DNA from: Polyangium jinanense
GTDB taxonomy: Bacteria; Myxococcota; Polyangia; Polyangiales; Polyangiaceae
Assembly: GCF_028435365.1 (NCBI RefSeq)
Contig: NZ_JAGTJJ010000019.1
Span: 62,001-126,000, forward strand
Length of the DNA: 64,000 nucleotides
Direction of reading: 5' to 3'
Shown piece by piece: positions 33,950 through 43,152 of the stretch. The notes beneath the pieces are model-generated. The model was not told where the DNA came from and searched no databases. It saw nothing but the letters and a program-made list of their open reading frames with translations. The translations under genes were made by a program, and so were the position numbers. Numbering within the stretch: position 1 is the first letter of the stretch; every line of letters starts with the position of its first letter.

Positions 33950-36328
33950 TCACCCCCCGAGGCGAAAACCGCTTCGCGATCTCGCAGAGCGCCGAACTGT
34001 TCGGCGCTCTACCGCAGGTTCCACGAAGTATTCGATCGACCGCTGGGTCGCGTAGAGCTTCGCAGCCGGCGCCCGGTAGCCGTGGCGCTCGCCGGGGAAC
34101 ACGAGCAGGTCGAAGCGCTTGTTCGCCGCGACGAGCGCGTCGATGAGCTCCGCCGTGTTCTGGAAATGCACGTTCTCATCCATGAGCGCGTGCAGGAGGA
34201 AGAGCTTGCCGCGGAGGTTCCCCGCGAGCTTCGTCAGGTCCGCCGCCTCGTACGCCTTCGCGTCCGCCTTGGGGTCGCCGAGGTACCGCTCGGTGTATGC
34301 GCTGTCGTAGAGCCGGAAGTCCGTCACGAGCGAACCCGCGACGCCCACGTGGAACCGATCGGGCGCCTTGAGCAACGCGAGCGTCGCCATGTACCCGCCA
34401 TAACTGTGGCCGATGATTCCGACGCGGCTCGCGTCGACGTACGGGTGCTTGGCGACGGCGTCGAGGCCGGCGATCTGGTCCTCGAGCTCGACGTGGCCCA
34501 CGTTCTTGTAGAGCGGCGCCTCGAACGCCGGGCCGCGCCCCGCGGTGCCGCGGTTGTCGAGCTGGTAGACGACGAACCCGCGATCCGCGAGGTGCTGCCA
34601 CAGGAGGTACGGCGACCACATGTTCAGCACCGTCTGCACACCCGGGCCGCCATACACCATGACGATGACCGGATACTTCTTCCCGGGCTCGATCACGCGC
34701 GGCGGAAGGAGCGTGCCATAAAGCTTCACGCCGCCGGGGGCGTCCACCGAGAAGATCTCGGGCGTACGCACGCCGAGCGAAGCGAAATCGGCATCCATCG
34801 GGAACGTGAGATCGCCGATCACGGCGCCCCCGAGCTCACGAATGACCACCTTCGGCGGCCGATCCTTCGCCGAATGGATGTCCATGACGATCTTCCCGTT
34901 CCGATCGACGCCCGCGAAATGCACGCCAGGCTCCTCGGTCCAGCGCTTCGTCTCTCTGCCGTCGAACTTCACCGAATAAAGGTTCCGATCGAGCGGCGCC
35001 TCTTTGCTGTCCGCGATGTAAAAGACGCGCCCGTTCGCCTCGTCGACGCGGCTGAGGAGATGCACGTCCCATTCGCCCGAGGTGAGCTGCTTGATCGGCG
35101 CGCCCGTGGCGGCGTCGCGGACTTCGAGGTGGGTGTGCCCGCCGATGTCGCGCGTCCAGAGGAACCGCTTGGAATCGTCGAGCGGCTTGAACGAGGCCGG
35201 ATCGAGCCACGTGGCCGAGGTCTCGGCGAAGAGCTCCTTCGTCTCGCCGTTCTTCGCGTCCACACGCACGAGCGCGAGGCGCTTCTGGAGCCGGTCGAGC
35301 GTCTGCAAATAAAGCGCATTGCCGTCGGGCGCCCAGTGGAAGCGGACCATGTAGCGCTCGGCCTCGGCGGGCCATTTCAACCAGGTCGTCTTCTTCGTCT
35401 TGAGATCGACGATCCCCGCGCGGACCTTGGGGTTCTTGTCGCCCACGGCAGGATACTTCTGCATCATGAGGTCGGGCTTGTCGCCGCGATACCCGAGCAC
35501 CGGATGCTCGGGGACCTCGCGCTCGTCGACCTCGAGATACGCAATCTTGTCGCAGCCCGGGGACCAGAAAAACCCGTGCGGCTCGTCGAACTCCTCCTGG
35601 CCGAGGAAATCACTCTGGCCGCGCGTCGTGCCAGCAGGTCCGCCCGTCGTGAGCCGCGTCTCCTTGCGCGTCGCGACGTCCACGACCCAGAGGTCATCCG
35701 ACCGGACGAACGCGACACGCTCACCCGTGGCGCAGATCTGCGGGTCGAGCTCGGGCTCCTTCGTCTCCGTGAGCCGCGTGATCGTGCCCGCCCCTTGCCG
35801 CACGAAGACGTCCCCCGACGAAGGCACGATCATCACGGGCGCCTTCTCGGCCCACTGGTACGCGACGATGCCCATCGTCTTCTGCCGCTGGCGCTCGCGT
35901 CGGAGCTCCTCCTCGCGCGAGAGCGGCTTCGAGCTGCCCGGCAGATCCGAGGCGCGGAGCAACACCTTCGACGTGCGCGTCGAAAGGTCGAACCCGTAGA
36001 GCGACATCGTCATGTCGCCCGACTCGCTCGCGAGGTACGTGACGAGCTTGCCGTCGGGCGAAGGCTGGACCGCGCGCGGGATGTTCCACCCGGGCTCCGG
36101 CATCTTCACCAAACGCTCGTACGTGATGGCGCTCTTCTCGGGACCGAGGATCGCGCCGCGCGTCGGATCGGCTTCTTGCGCCGCCGCCTTGGGCGCGCCC
36201 TCCGCCGCGCGGTCCTTCGTCATCTCGTTCAAGAGCGGCCGCTTCGGCCACGGCTCGCCGGCCCCGCCACAACCGGAGAGCACCCCCGCGAGCACGAGCA
36301 CGCCCGCCAAACCCTGTGCCTTGTGCAT
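33950..36328 (-). CDS. S9 prolyl-oligopeptidase (DPP4-like) lipoprotein
   Basis: The 792-residue protein starts with a signal and lipobox (LAGVLSGC near 20). Residues about 60-500 form the DPP4-type beta-propeller (DPPIV N-terminal domain). The C-terminal hydrolase carries DNRGTAGRG, nucleophile IGHSYGGYMA, Asp region LMDENVHFQNTAELI and His in VFPGERHGY. All triad residues are in place. It should cut dipeptides or short peptides in the periplasm or at the cell surface. The last 20 or so residues (ERRTVRRSARSRSGF) are basic and encoded across hairpin DNA, so the C-terminus may be a later extension. Confidence 0.92.
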   Translation of the reverse strand: MHKAQGLAGVLVLAGVLSGCGGAGEPWPKRPLLNEMTKDRAAEGAPKAAAQEADPTRGAILGPEKSAITYERLVKMPEPGWNIPRAVQPSPDGKLVTYLASESGDMTMSLYGFDLSTRTSKVLLRASDLPGSSKPLSREEELRRERQRQKTMGIVAYQWAEKAPVMIVPSSGDVFVRQGAGTITRLTETKEPELDPQICATGERVAFVRSDDLWVVDVATRKETRLTTGGPAGTTRGQSDFLGQEEFDEPHGFFWSPGCDKIAYLEVDEREVPEHPVLGYRGDKPDLMMQKYPAVGDKNPKVRAGIVDLKTKKTTWLKWPAEAERYMVRFHWAPDGNALYLQTLDRLQKRLALVRVDAKNGETKELFAETSATWLDPASFKPLDDSKRFLWTRDIGGHTHLEVRDAATGAPIKQLTSGEWDVHLLSRVDEANGRVFYIADSKEAPLDRNLYSVKFDGRETKRWTEEPGVHFAGVDRNGKIVMDIHSAKDRPPKVVIRELGGAVIGDLTFPMDADFASLGVRTPEIFSVDAPGGVKLYGTLLPPRVIEPGKKYPVIVMVYGGPGVQTVLNMWSPYLLWQHLADRGFVVYQLDNRGTAGRGPAFEAPLYKNVGHVELEDQIAGLDAVAKHPYVDASRVGIIGHSYGGYMATLALLKAPDRFHVGVAGSLVTDFRLYDSAYTERYLGDPKADAKAYEAADLTKLAGNLRGKLFLLHALMDENVHFQNTAELIDALVAANKRFDLLVFPGERHGYRAPAAKLYATQRSIEYFVEPAVERRTVRRSARSRSGFRLGG
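33986..34010. repeat. 25-base perfect hairpin inside the S9 peptidase 3' end
   Basis: An 11-bp arm AGAGCGCCGAA pairs with TTCGGCGCTCT around CTG. It overlaps codons for the basic C-terminal tail of the peptidase, so a mobile hairpin may have extended the reading frame. Confidence 0.8.
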
Positions 36329-36371
36329 GCCCCCGGTTAGACCGAGACCGAGCGCGAGTCCACTCCGGCCA

Positions 36372-37724
36372 TCAATCGGGTAACACGCCGCCGTCCGCCT
36401 CGGCCGCTGAAGGCGGCGGCGGCGGCACCGACTTGTCGGTCGTGACGATGCGGACGCGGCGCACGCGCCGGCCGACGACGTCCGTCACGACGAGCGTGTA
36501 GCCCTCGCACTCGACACGATCCCCAGGCTCGGCCGGATGTTCGAGACGCTCGAGGATGTAGCCGCCCACGGTCTCGACGGTCTTCGCCTCGGGCAGGAGG
36601 ACGATGCCCGCGTCGCGCTCGAGGTCCGCGAGCAGGACGCGGCCGTCGACCTCCACGATGCCCGGACCACGGCGATGGATCGGCGGCACCTCCTCGTCGT
36701 TCTCGTCCCGGATCTCGCCGACGATCTCTTCGAGCACGTCCTCGATCGTGACGAGTCCGACGAACTCGCCGGTCGGGCTCGTCACGATCGCCACGGGGAT
36801 CTGCTTGGCCTGCATCTCCAGGCGCAGGCGCTCGACGGAGGTGGTCTCGCGGGCGAAGATCGGCTTGCGGAGGAGCTCGGCGACACGCGCGGCCTTGCGG
36901 CGTCCCGAGAGGACGTCGAAGAGGTCGCGCAGGTGCAGGTACCCGAGCACGGTGTGGCCCTGGGCGTCGAGGACGGGATACCGCGAGTAGCCGGCCTCCG
37001 CGACGATCTTCACGGCCTCGTCGATGCTCATCGCGGCCCGCAGCGTCGCGGCCTCGCTGCGCAGCGACATGACGTGGCGCGCGGTGCGGCGGCGGAGATC
37101 GAAGATGCGCACGAGCATGCTGCGCAGCGCGGGATCAAGGCCGGCGGGGCTGCGCGTGAGGAGGATGCGGAGCTCCTCGGACGTGTGCGCAATCTCCTCC
37201 TCGTGCGCGGGCTGGAGGCCGAAGAGCCGGACGAAGCCGTTCGCCGCGGAGTTCAAGACCCAGATGATGGGCCACATCAGGACGAAGAAGACGTGGAGCG
37301 GCTGCGCGGCGAAGAGCGTGACCTTCTCGGTGCGCTGGATGGCGAGCGTCTTCGGCGCGAGCTCACCGATGATCGTGTGCAGCGACATGATCAGGGTGAA
37401 GGCGACGCCGAGGGCGATCGCGCGCGTGGCCTCGGGGCCGACGCCGAACCGGAGGAGCGCAGGCTCGAGGAGGTGCGCGACCGCAGGCTCGCCGATCCAG
37501 CCGAGGCCGAGGCTCGCGAGCGTGATGCCGAGCTGATTCGCCGAGAGGTAGGCGTCGAGGCGCTGCGACATCGTGAGCGCCCGTTTGGCCCGCGCATCAC
37601 CGCTGCGCACGAGCTGTTCGAGCCGCGAGGGGCGCATCTTGACGATGGCGAACTCGGAGGCGACGAAGAACGCGTTCAGCAGGATGAGAAGCGCCGTCGC
37701 GAGCAGATAGAGAATCGTCGACAT
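36372..37724 (-). CDS. CNNM/CorC-HlyC-type membrane transporter with CBS domains
   Basis: The 450-residue protein has the DUF21/CNNM membrane domain at 1-190 (LLATALLILLNAFFVASEFAIVKMR, with ASLGLGWIGEPAVAHLLEP), a CBS pair at about 210-330 (FDLRRRTARHVM, YPVLDAQGHTVLGYLHLRDL, AIVTSPTGEFVGLVTIEDVLEEIVGEI) and a C-terminal CorC/HlyC domain of about 80 residues. These proteins are linked to Mg/Co efflux or homeostasis, with the CBS pair sensing adenosine nucleotides. It is not an exported haemolysin. It lies 43 bases before the S9 peptidase on the same strand, but the two are probably functionally separate. Confidence 0.92.
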   Translation of the reverse strand: MSTILYLLATALLILLNAFFVASEFAIVKMRPSRLEQLVRSGDARAKRALTMSQRLDAYLSANQLGITLASLGLGWIGEPAVAHLLEPALLRFGVGPEATRAIALGVAFTLIMSLHTIIGELAPKTLAIQRTEKVTLFAAQPLHVFFVLMWPIIWVLNSAANGFVRLFGLQPAHEEEIAHTSEELRILLTRSPAGLDPALRSMLVRIFDLRRRTARHVMSLRSEAATLRAAMSIDEAVKIVAEAGYSRYPVLDAQGHTVLGYLHLRDLFDVLSGRRKAARVAELLRKPIFARETTSVERLRLEMQAKQIPVAIVTSPTGEFVGLVTIEDVLEEIVGEIRDENDEEVPPIHRRGPGIVEVDGRVLLADLERDAGIVLLPEAKTVETVGGYILERLEHPAEPGDRVECEGYTLVVTDVVGRRVRRVRIVTTDKSVPPPPPSAAEADGGVLPD

Positions 37725-37795
37725 CGTCCGAACCCCGTCCCCCAGAAGCGAGAGAGCGCGCCGAACGAGGGCTCGTTCTCCCTGCGATGGCGGCT

Positions 37796-39157
37796 CTAGA
37801 TGCGAGCCCGCACGAGGATCTCGCTACGGAGATCCGAGTCGGCGGAGAGCCCCTCGACGAGCGCGTCCGCGGGACACTGGCCCTTCTCGATGAGGCTGCC
37901 GAGGCGCGCGAGGTGCACGCGTTCGTCCTTGCCGTTGCGCATCCGAGCCCGCCGCGCGAGCCCGCCCTCGGCGATGACGAGCACGCGCTCCGCGAGCGCT
38001 GCGAGCTTCTCGCCGCGGAACGTCGCCCCGAGCCCCTTCTCGGCGAGCGCCGGACGGAGCGCTTCGAGCTCGGCATAGGTGAAACTCTCGGTGAGTGCCT
38101 CGGCTTCGTCGAGGGCGCGCTCGTCGTAGAGGATGCCCGTCCAAAGCGCAGGCAGCGCACACGTGAGCGCGGCCGACTGCGAGTCCGCGCCGCGGACCTC
38201 GATCGTGCGCTTGAGGCGCACCTCGGGGAAGAGCGTGTTCAGGTGCGTCTGCCAGTCCGTCGAGGTCGCGCGGTGGCCGCGGAAGCCGTGCTTCAAGAAG
38301 CTGCGGAAGGACTGCCCCGTGTTCTCGAGGACCGTGTCGCCGCGCTTGATGAGGAACATCGGCGCGTCGAGCGCCCACTCGACGTAGTCGACGAAGCGCT
38401 TGCCGCGCTCGAGCACGTTCTCGAGCAGCCCTTGCCGCGCGGGATCCACGCTGAGCCACGTGAGCGCGCGCCGGCTCTTGCCGCCCCAGAGTGCGCCCTC
38501 GACGAACGGGGAGTTCGCGAACATCGCCGTGGTGACGGGCGAGAGCCGGAGCGAGACGCGAAGCGCGCGCATCGCGCCCTCTTCGCTCGAGTAGTCGAAG
38601 TTCGCCTGCACCGTGGCCGTGCGGCGCATCATGTCGAGGCCGCCGGTGCCGCGTGTCGGCAGGTAGCGGCGCATGATGCCGTATCGAGACTTCGGCACCC
38701 ACGGCAGCTCGTCCTGCCGCGCGAGCGGATGAAAGCCGACGCCGAGCCAGCTCAGGTTGAGCTCGCCCGAGATGTCGCGCAGCTCCGCGAGATGACCGCT
38801 CATCTCCAGGCAGATCTGGTGGACGTTGTCGAACGCGGCGCCGGAGAGCTCGAGCTGGCCGCCGGGCTCCAGGGTGACGGAGGCGCCCGCGCGTTCGAGG
38901 GCGATGATCGGGCCCGTGGGCGACTCGCGATCGATCTTCCAGCCATGGCGCTCGACGAGCGCTTCGAGCACCGTGAGGACGCTGCGCGGGCCCTCGTAAG
39001 GGAGGGGCGCCCCGGTCGTCGTGTCGACGCCGAATTTTTCGGCTTCCGCGCCGATACGGTAACGATCTCGCGGCTTCATCGCCGCGTGGAAGGGGATCAG
39101 GAGGTCATCGATGCCGCGGATGATCTCCGCCTGATTCGAAAGGCTCGCTTCGGCCAT
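37796..39157 (-). CDS. gshA: Glutamate-cysteine ligase (GCS2/plant-type family)
   Basis: The 453-residue enzyme shows GAEAEKFGVD near residue 37, LEPGGQLELSGAAF and RYGIMRRYLPTRGTGGLDMMRRTATVQANFDYSSEEG (quoted in part: TATVQANFDYSSE), all typical of the GCS2 family that includes plant GCL and EgtA. It joins Glu and Cys in an ATP-dependent step to make gamma-glutamylcysteine, the first step to glutathione or a related thiol. No glutathione synthetase is in the window. EgtA-like function cannot be excluded. The neighbouring gene is a homocysteine methyltransferase relative, which suggests a sulfur-metabolism pair. Confidence 0.9.
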   Translation of the reverse strand: MAEASLSNQAEIIRGIDDLLIPFHAAMKPRDRYRIGAEAEKFGVDTTTGAPLPYEGPRSVLTVLEALVERHGWKIDRESPTGPIIALERAGASVTLEPGGQLELSGAAFDNVHQICLEMSGHLAELRDISGELNLSWLGVGFHPLARQDELPWVPKSRYGIMRRYLPTRGTGGLDMMRRTATVQANFDYSSEEGAMRALRVSLRLSPVTTAMFANSPFVEGALWGGKSRRALTWLSVDPARQGLLENVLERGKRFVDYVEWALDAPMFLIKRGDTVLENTGQSFRSFLKHGFRGHRATSTDWQTHLNTLFPEVRLKRTIEVRGADSQSAALTCALPALWTGILYDERALDEAEALTESFTYAELEALRPALAEKGLGATFRGEKLAALAERVLVIAEGGLARRARMRNGKDERVHLARLGSLIEKGQCPADALVEGLSADSDLRSEILVRARI

Positions 39158-39206
39158 CGTTCGTGGTTCTCAAACTGTTCGGGGAGTTGGGGGGCGCAGA
39201 TCAGGC

Positions 39207-40151
39207 CTAGACGGCCTGCGGCCACATCGGGGAGCGCTCCGAGCCGGATCCCTTCGGACCAAGCACACGCGCGAGGACAGCGACGTGTTTTGCCGTGGTC
39301 CCAGCACCACCGCCGACGAACCTCGCCCCTGCGTCCACCAGACGTTTGCACGCCGCGGCCCACGCATCCACCGATGTCGTGGTGTCAGGTACGCCATGTT
39401 GGCACTCGGGGCTCGCCGCGAGCAGAACCCCGACGCGAGGAGCCCCCGCGCGCGTCACGATCTCCAGCGCAGCCTTGGCCGCGCTCTCGCTCGGGACGTC
39501 GACGAGCACGGCATGCACGCCCGCCTCGACCGCAGCGCGTGTCCCCTCTTCCAGCGAGTCCCCATCGACGACACGCTCGCCGTCGGATGTTTCGAGCAGC
39601 GCCCACGTGGGGAGTTGCGTCGCGCACGCGCTCACGATGGCCGAGAGCCGCGCCATGCGCGCCAGCTGCGTGCCGTGCGGGAAAGCCTCCGGCGAGAAAC
39701 CACGCGCGATGATGAGCTCGCAGCCCGACGTCGACAGGCGCGTCGCGTGCATCGCGTACTCTTCGGTGATCCGCTCGGGGAGCGCCGGAGCTATCCAGCG
39801 CGCGCCGAGCAGGCCCGCCACGACGACCGGACGATGCGCGGTGCCGACCGCTTCGATCGCGAGATCGACCGCGGCGCCCGTGAGCGCGGCGGAGCGGAAC
39901 GCCATGCCGATCTGCGCGAGCGCCCGCGGCATCGTCTCGTCCGTGACCGCGACGATCACGTCCGATCCGGCCGCGATCTCCTGGCGGTAGTGCTCGGAAA
40001 CAGCGCCGGGGTTCTCGCGCACGGCGCGACCGAGGGGCGCCGCGCCGGAGGTCTCCACGCCCCTCGCCACGAAGGACGAGACCGGATCGCCACCCAGGAC
40101 GAGCGGGCGCCCCGCTTCGAGGCGGGTCAGGAGGGCATCGAGAGAGCTCAC
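39207..40151 (-). CDS. Homocysteine S-methyltransferase-family protein lacking zinc cysteines
   Basis: GTG 40151-40149 gives 314 residues and begins SSLDALLTRLEAGRPLVLGGD, the usual family start; a TTG start at 40214 is also in frame. The barrel pattern of the family is visible (AAGSDVIVAVT, SAIVSACATQLPTWALLET, RFVGGGAGTTAKHV). Active members have Cys-Cys in the GGCCGT motif and an upstream Cys; here the motif reads GGGAGTT, so both zinc Cys are absent. It probably cannot transfer methyl to homocysteine by the known route. It may have lost catalysis or gained another role. Confidence 0.75.
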   Translation of the reverse strand: MSSLDALLTRLEAGRPLVLGGDPVSSFVARGVETSGAAPLGRAVRENPGAVSEHYRQEIAAGSDVIVAVTDETMPRALAQIGMAFRSAALTGAAVDLAIEAVGTAHRPVVVAGLLGARWIAPALPERITEEYAMHATRLSTSGCELIIARGFSPEAFPHGTQLARMARLSAIVSACATQLPTWALLETSDGERVVDGDSLEEGTRAAVEAGVHAVLVDVPSESAAKAALEIVTRAGAPRVGVLLAASPECQHGVPDTTTSVDAWAAACKRLVDAGARFVGGGAGTTAKHVAVLARVLGPKGSGSERSPMWPQAV

Positions 40152-40347
40152 GTCATCACGCAGGGGTTCGAGGGCCGAGCCGGGAATCCAAGATCGGCCG
40201 AAGGCCGTCGACAACAGGACGAACCTTCGTCCCCTTCTACCACTTCACCTGGAAACACGGAACCCGAGACGCGGCTGCCACGTGCATTTCCCGTCCGGGT
40301 CGGCGAGCAAGCCTTCACGTGCTCGTCACAACGCTTCGCTCCACGCA

Positions 40348-43152
40348 TCAAGCCCCTCGCGCAGAGGCCGCTTGCCCGGACGGGCGCGCCCCACGCTTCG
40401 GGAGGAACTTCCGATCGAACAAGCGGACGCGACGGACGAAGAGGTCGAGGAGGAAGACCACGATGGCCGCATACACGAAGCGCGTCCAAAGCTCCTCGTG
40501 GTACGTCACCTTCTCCCCGCCGGGGTCGAAGATCGCCTGCACGGACGCGGGATCGACGGCCGCACCCGTGGCGAGGGCCGCCTTCTCGAGCGTCGGGAGA
40601 TCGGCTTCGAAGCTTGCGTACTCCTTCGGATACGGGTTCGACACGTGGCCGAAGCTCACGGCGACCTGCTTCATCGCGCCGCCCTCGGCCTCGCGCATGT
40701 GCTCGGCCCTGAGCAGGAACGAGCCGTACTTGTCGAGCGGCTCGTCGACCTCGTAACGACCGGGCGCCGTCTGCCGGAAGTCGACGACCTTCGTCTCGCC
40801 GCCCGGCACGATGATCGAGAGCTTCGAGGTCAGGTTGTTCTCGAAGCGCTCGTCGGCCCCGAAGGCATCGACCGACGCGCGCAACCGCCCGCCCACGACG
40901 TCGGCCTTCATGTCGAGCTCGCGCCGGTGCTTCTGCCGCATGTGCTCGTGCACGAGCTGGCCCCAGAAGCGCTCGAAGCCCGGCCACCGGAGCCACTCGA
41001 CGGCCCAGCGCGACTTCACGTCGCTCGTCCACGCGAGTGTCCAGCCAAGGCCCACGCGCCAGCGCGCGAGGATGGGCTCCTGCGTGTCGCTCTGGAGCAG
41101 CTCCACCGCAGGCGGCGGCTTCATCTTCGTCGAGACGTAGCCGTGCAGGTTCGGCGCGGTGCGCACGTCGACGCCGCGCAGGAAGGCCGCGTCGCCGACC
41201 TGCGTGACGGGGAACCACTCCTCGACCGCGGCCGCGCGCGCGATCATCTCCGTCTCTTTCGTGAAGATGCGCGGCAGGTTGTTCGCGTCCGCGACGGCGT
41301 GATAACGGCCGCCGCCGACGTCCGCGATCATCTTGAGGAGCTGCTCGTCCACGTCGCCGCCGAGGCCGACGGTCGTCACCGTGATCGACTCGGCGATCAT
41401 GGCCGAGACGAGATCACGAATGCCCGAGCTCGACGCCTTGCCGTCCGTCAGCAGCACGACGTGCTTCTTGCGAGCCTGCGTGACCGTGAGGTCCTGGTAG
41501 GCCGCGTCGAGCGCCGGGAAGATCTCGGTGCCGCCGCCCGGCTGGATGCGCGCGATGTCGCCCGTGATGCGCGAGCGGTTTCGCGCCGGCTGGAACTTCA
41601 CGTAACGCGTCGGCGCCGAGTCGAAGGCGATCACCTCGATCAGATCATCCGACGAGAGCACGCCGGCCGTCGCCTTCGCCGCGGCCTTCGCCATCTCCAG
41701 CGGCAGGCCGGTCATCGAGCCCGAGCGATCGATGACGAGCGCCAGCGCGACGCTCGGCATCTCCTTCTTGCGCTCGTTGTCCATGCGGACCGGCAAGATC
41801 CGCTCGATCGTCGAGTGATACCAGCCGCCGAGCCCATAGCCCGCCTCGCCGCCTGCGAAGAGGAAGCCGCCGCCGAGATCACGGACGTACGTCTCGATGA
41901 GCTCCTGCGCCTGCAGCGACACGGCGTCCTTCGGCGTGTCGCTCAGGATCACGAAGTCGAAGCGCTCGATCTCCTTGACCGAGGCCGGAAAGCCCGCGGG
42001 CGGACGCACGTCGACGTCGAGCTGCTGTGCCGTGAGCGCGCTCGAAAGCGGCCCCGCGTGCTGCGGCGTGCCCTCGATGTAGAGCACTGCAGGACGTCCG
42101 GGGACGTCGATCGTCGTCGCGTACTTGTTGTTCTCCTTGAACTTGTCGGCCGGGATCTCGTCGACCTCGAACGCGTACGTCACCTGGCCCGGCAAGCGCA
42201 CGACGCTCTTGAAGATGACGTCGTTCGGGCCGGCCTTGAGATCGAGCTCCTTGATGCCTTCGAGCCCGTTCAGCGCCTCGCCCTGGTAGAGCCGCGCGCG
42301 CGCCTTCGTCGCCCGCGTCGCGTAGATGTCGGCGTGGATCGCAAACGTCTCGCCGACCTTCACGCGCTCCGGCATCTTGAGCTCGCGCACGGCGACCTCG
42401 GGCGGCGCGGGCCTGCGATACGGGATCGTGAAGAGCTTGATCCCGAGCTCCTTGGCGCGGTTCGACTCGGCGAGGATGTCGCCTTCGGTCTGCACGCCGT
42501 CCGTGAGGAGCACGGCGCGCTTGAGGTAGCCCTGCGGATAGAGGCCGTACGCGAGCTGGAGCGCCGCCTGCAGGTTCGAGCCCGCGCCGAGCGACTCCGA
42601 CTGCGCCTTGTCGGCGCTCTCGTGCCGCGTGATCGGCGGTGGTTTTGCGTTTTCCTCGCCCTCGACCTCGGGCACCTCCACGACGCGTGGCCGCTTCGCG
42701 AACGTGACGAGCTTGACGACCGCGTCCTTCGGCTTCTCGGCCCAGGCCCGTTGCACGGCCGCGCGCGCGTCGTCGAGCGCCTCGTCCGTGACGGAGTCCG
42801 AGACGTCGACGAGGTAGACCGTGCACACCTTCTCGGTCGTGGCCGTGCGCGCGAGGCGCGAGAGGCCGAGCGCGAGGAGCGCGACGAACGAGATGCGGAG
42901 CAGCACCGAGAGCACGCGCTGCGGCCACGGCAGATCGGCGAGCGACTGCGAGAGGACGCCGACGAACCACGGCGCGAGCAGGATCGCCCCGAGCATCTTC
43001 GGGTTGAGCAGCTCGTAGGTGATCCCGCCGCGAACCCACGTCAGCGTGGGATCGGGGTGCAGGAGGACGAAGCGCCGATAGGCCCAGAAGAGGAGCCCTG
43101 CGAGCGCGACGCAGGTCGAGACCCAAGCGATGACCCGGAGGCGCTTGTTCAC
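40348..43152 (-). CDS. Large membrane VWA protein of the MoxR operon
   Basis: GTG 43152-43150 overlaps the stop of the preceding gene (GTGA) and gives 934 residues; an ATG 30 bases upstream is possible. Three helices lie in the first 95 residues. A first VWA-like domain starts VYLVDVSDSVTDE near 115; a second, with an intact MIDAS motif VIDRSGSMTG, starts near 470 after a class I glutamine amidotransferase-like segment (DVRPPAGFPASVKEIERF). A C-terminal helix is near 895-915. It resembles the large membrane partner of MoxR/BatA systems. The metal-binding VWA domains probably hold client proteins in the periplasm or membrane. Confidence 0.82.
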   Translation of the reverse strand: MNKRLRVIAWVSTCVALAGLLFWAYRRFVLLHPDPTLTWVRGGITYELLNPKMLGAILLAPWFVGVLSQSLADLPWPQRVLSVLLRISFVALLALGLSRLARTATTEKVCTVYLVDVSDSVTDEALDDARAAVQRAWAEKPKDAVVKLVTFAKRPRVVEVPEVEGEENAKPPPITRHESADKAQSESLGAGSNLQAALQLAYGLYPQGYLKRAVLLTDGVQTEGDILAESNRAKELGIKLFTIPYRRPAPPEVAVRELKMPERVKVGETFAIHADIYATRATKARARLYQGEALNGLEGIKELDLKAGPNDVIFKSVVRLPGQVTYAFEVDEIPADKFKENNKYATTIDVPGRPAVLYIEGTPQHAGPLSSALTAQQLDVDVRPPAGFPASVKEIERFDFVILSDTPKDAVSLQAQELIETYVRDLGGGFLFAGGEAGYGLGGWYHSTIERILPVRMDNERKKEMPSVALALVIDRSGSMTGLPLEMAKAAAKATAGVLSSDDLIEVIAFDSAPTRYVKFQPARNRSRITGDIARIQPGGGTEIFPALDAAYQDLTVTQARKKHVVLLTDGKASSSGIRDLVSAMIAESITVTTVGLGGDVDEQLLKMIADVGGGRYHAVADANNLPRIFTKETEMIARAAAVEEWFPVTQVGDAAFLRGVDVRTAPNLHGYVSTKMKPPPAVELLQSDTQEPILARWRVGLGWTLAWTSDVKSRWAVEWLRWPGFERFWGQLVHEHMRQKHRRELDMKADVVGGRLRASVDAFGADERFENNLTSKLSIIVPGGETKVVDFRQTAPGRYEVDEPLDKYGSFLLRAEHMREAEGGAMKQVAVSFGHVSNPYPKEYASFEADLPTLEKAALATGAAVDPASVQAIFDPGGEKVTYHEELWTRFVYAAIVVFLLDLFVRRVRLFDRKFLPKRGARPSGQAASARGA

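Noticed and set aside
33649..34010. Attachment site of an integrated element at tRNA-Pro
   Set aside because: There is no integrase or duplicated tRNA end, and flanking genes look like core genes.
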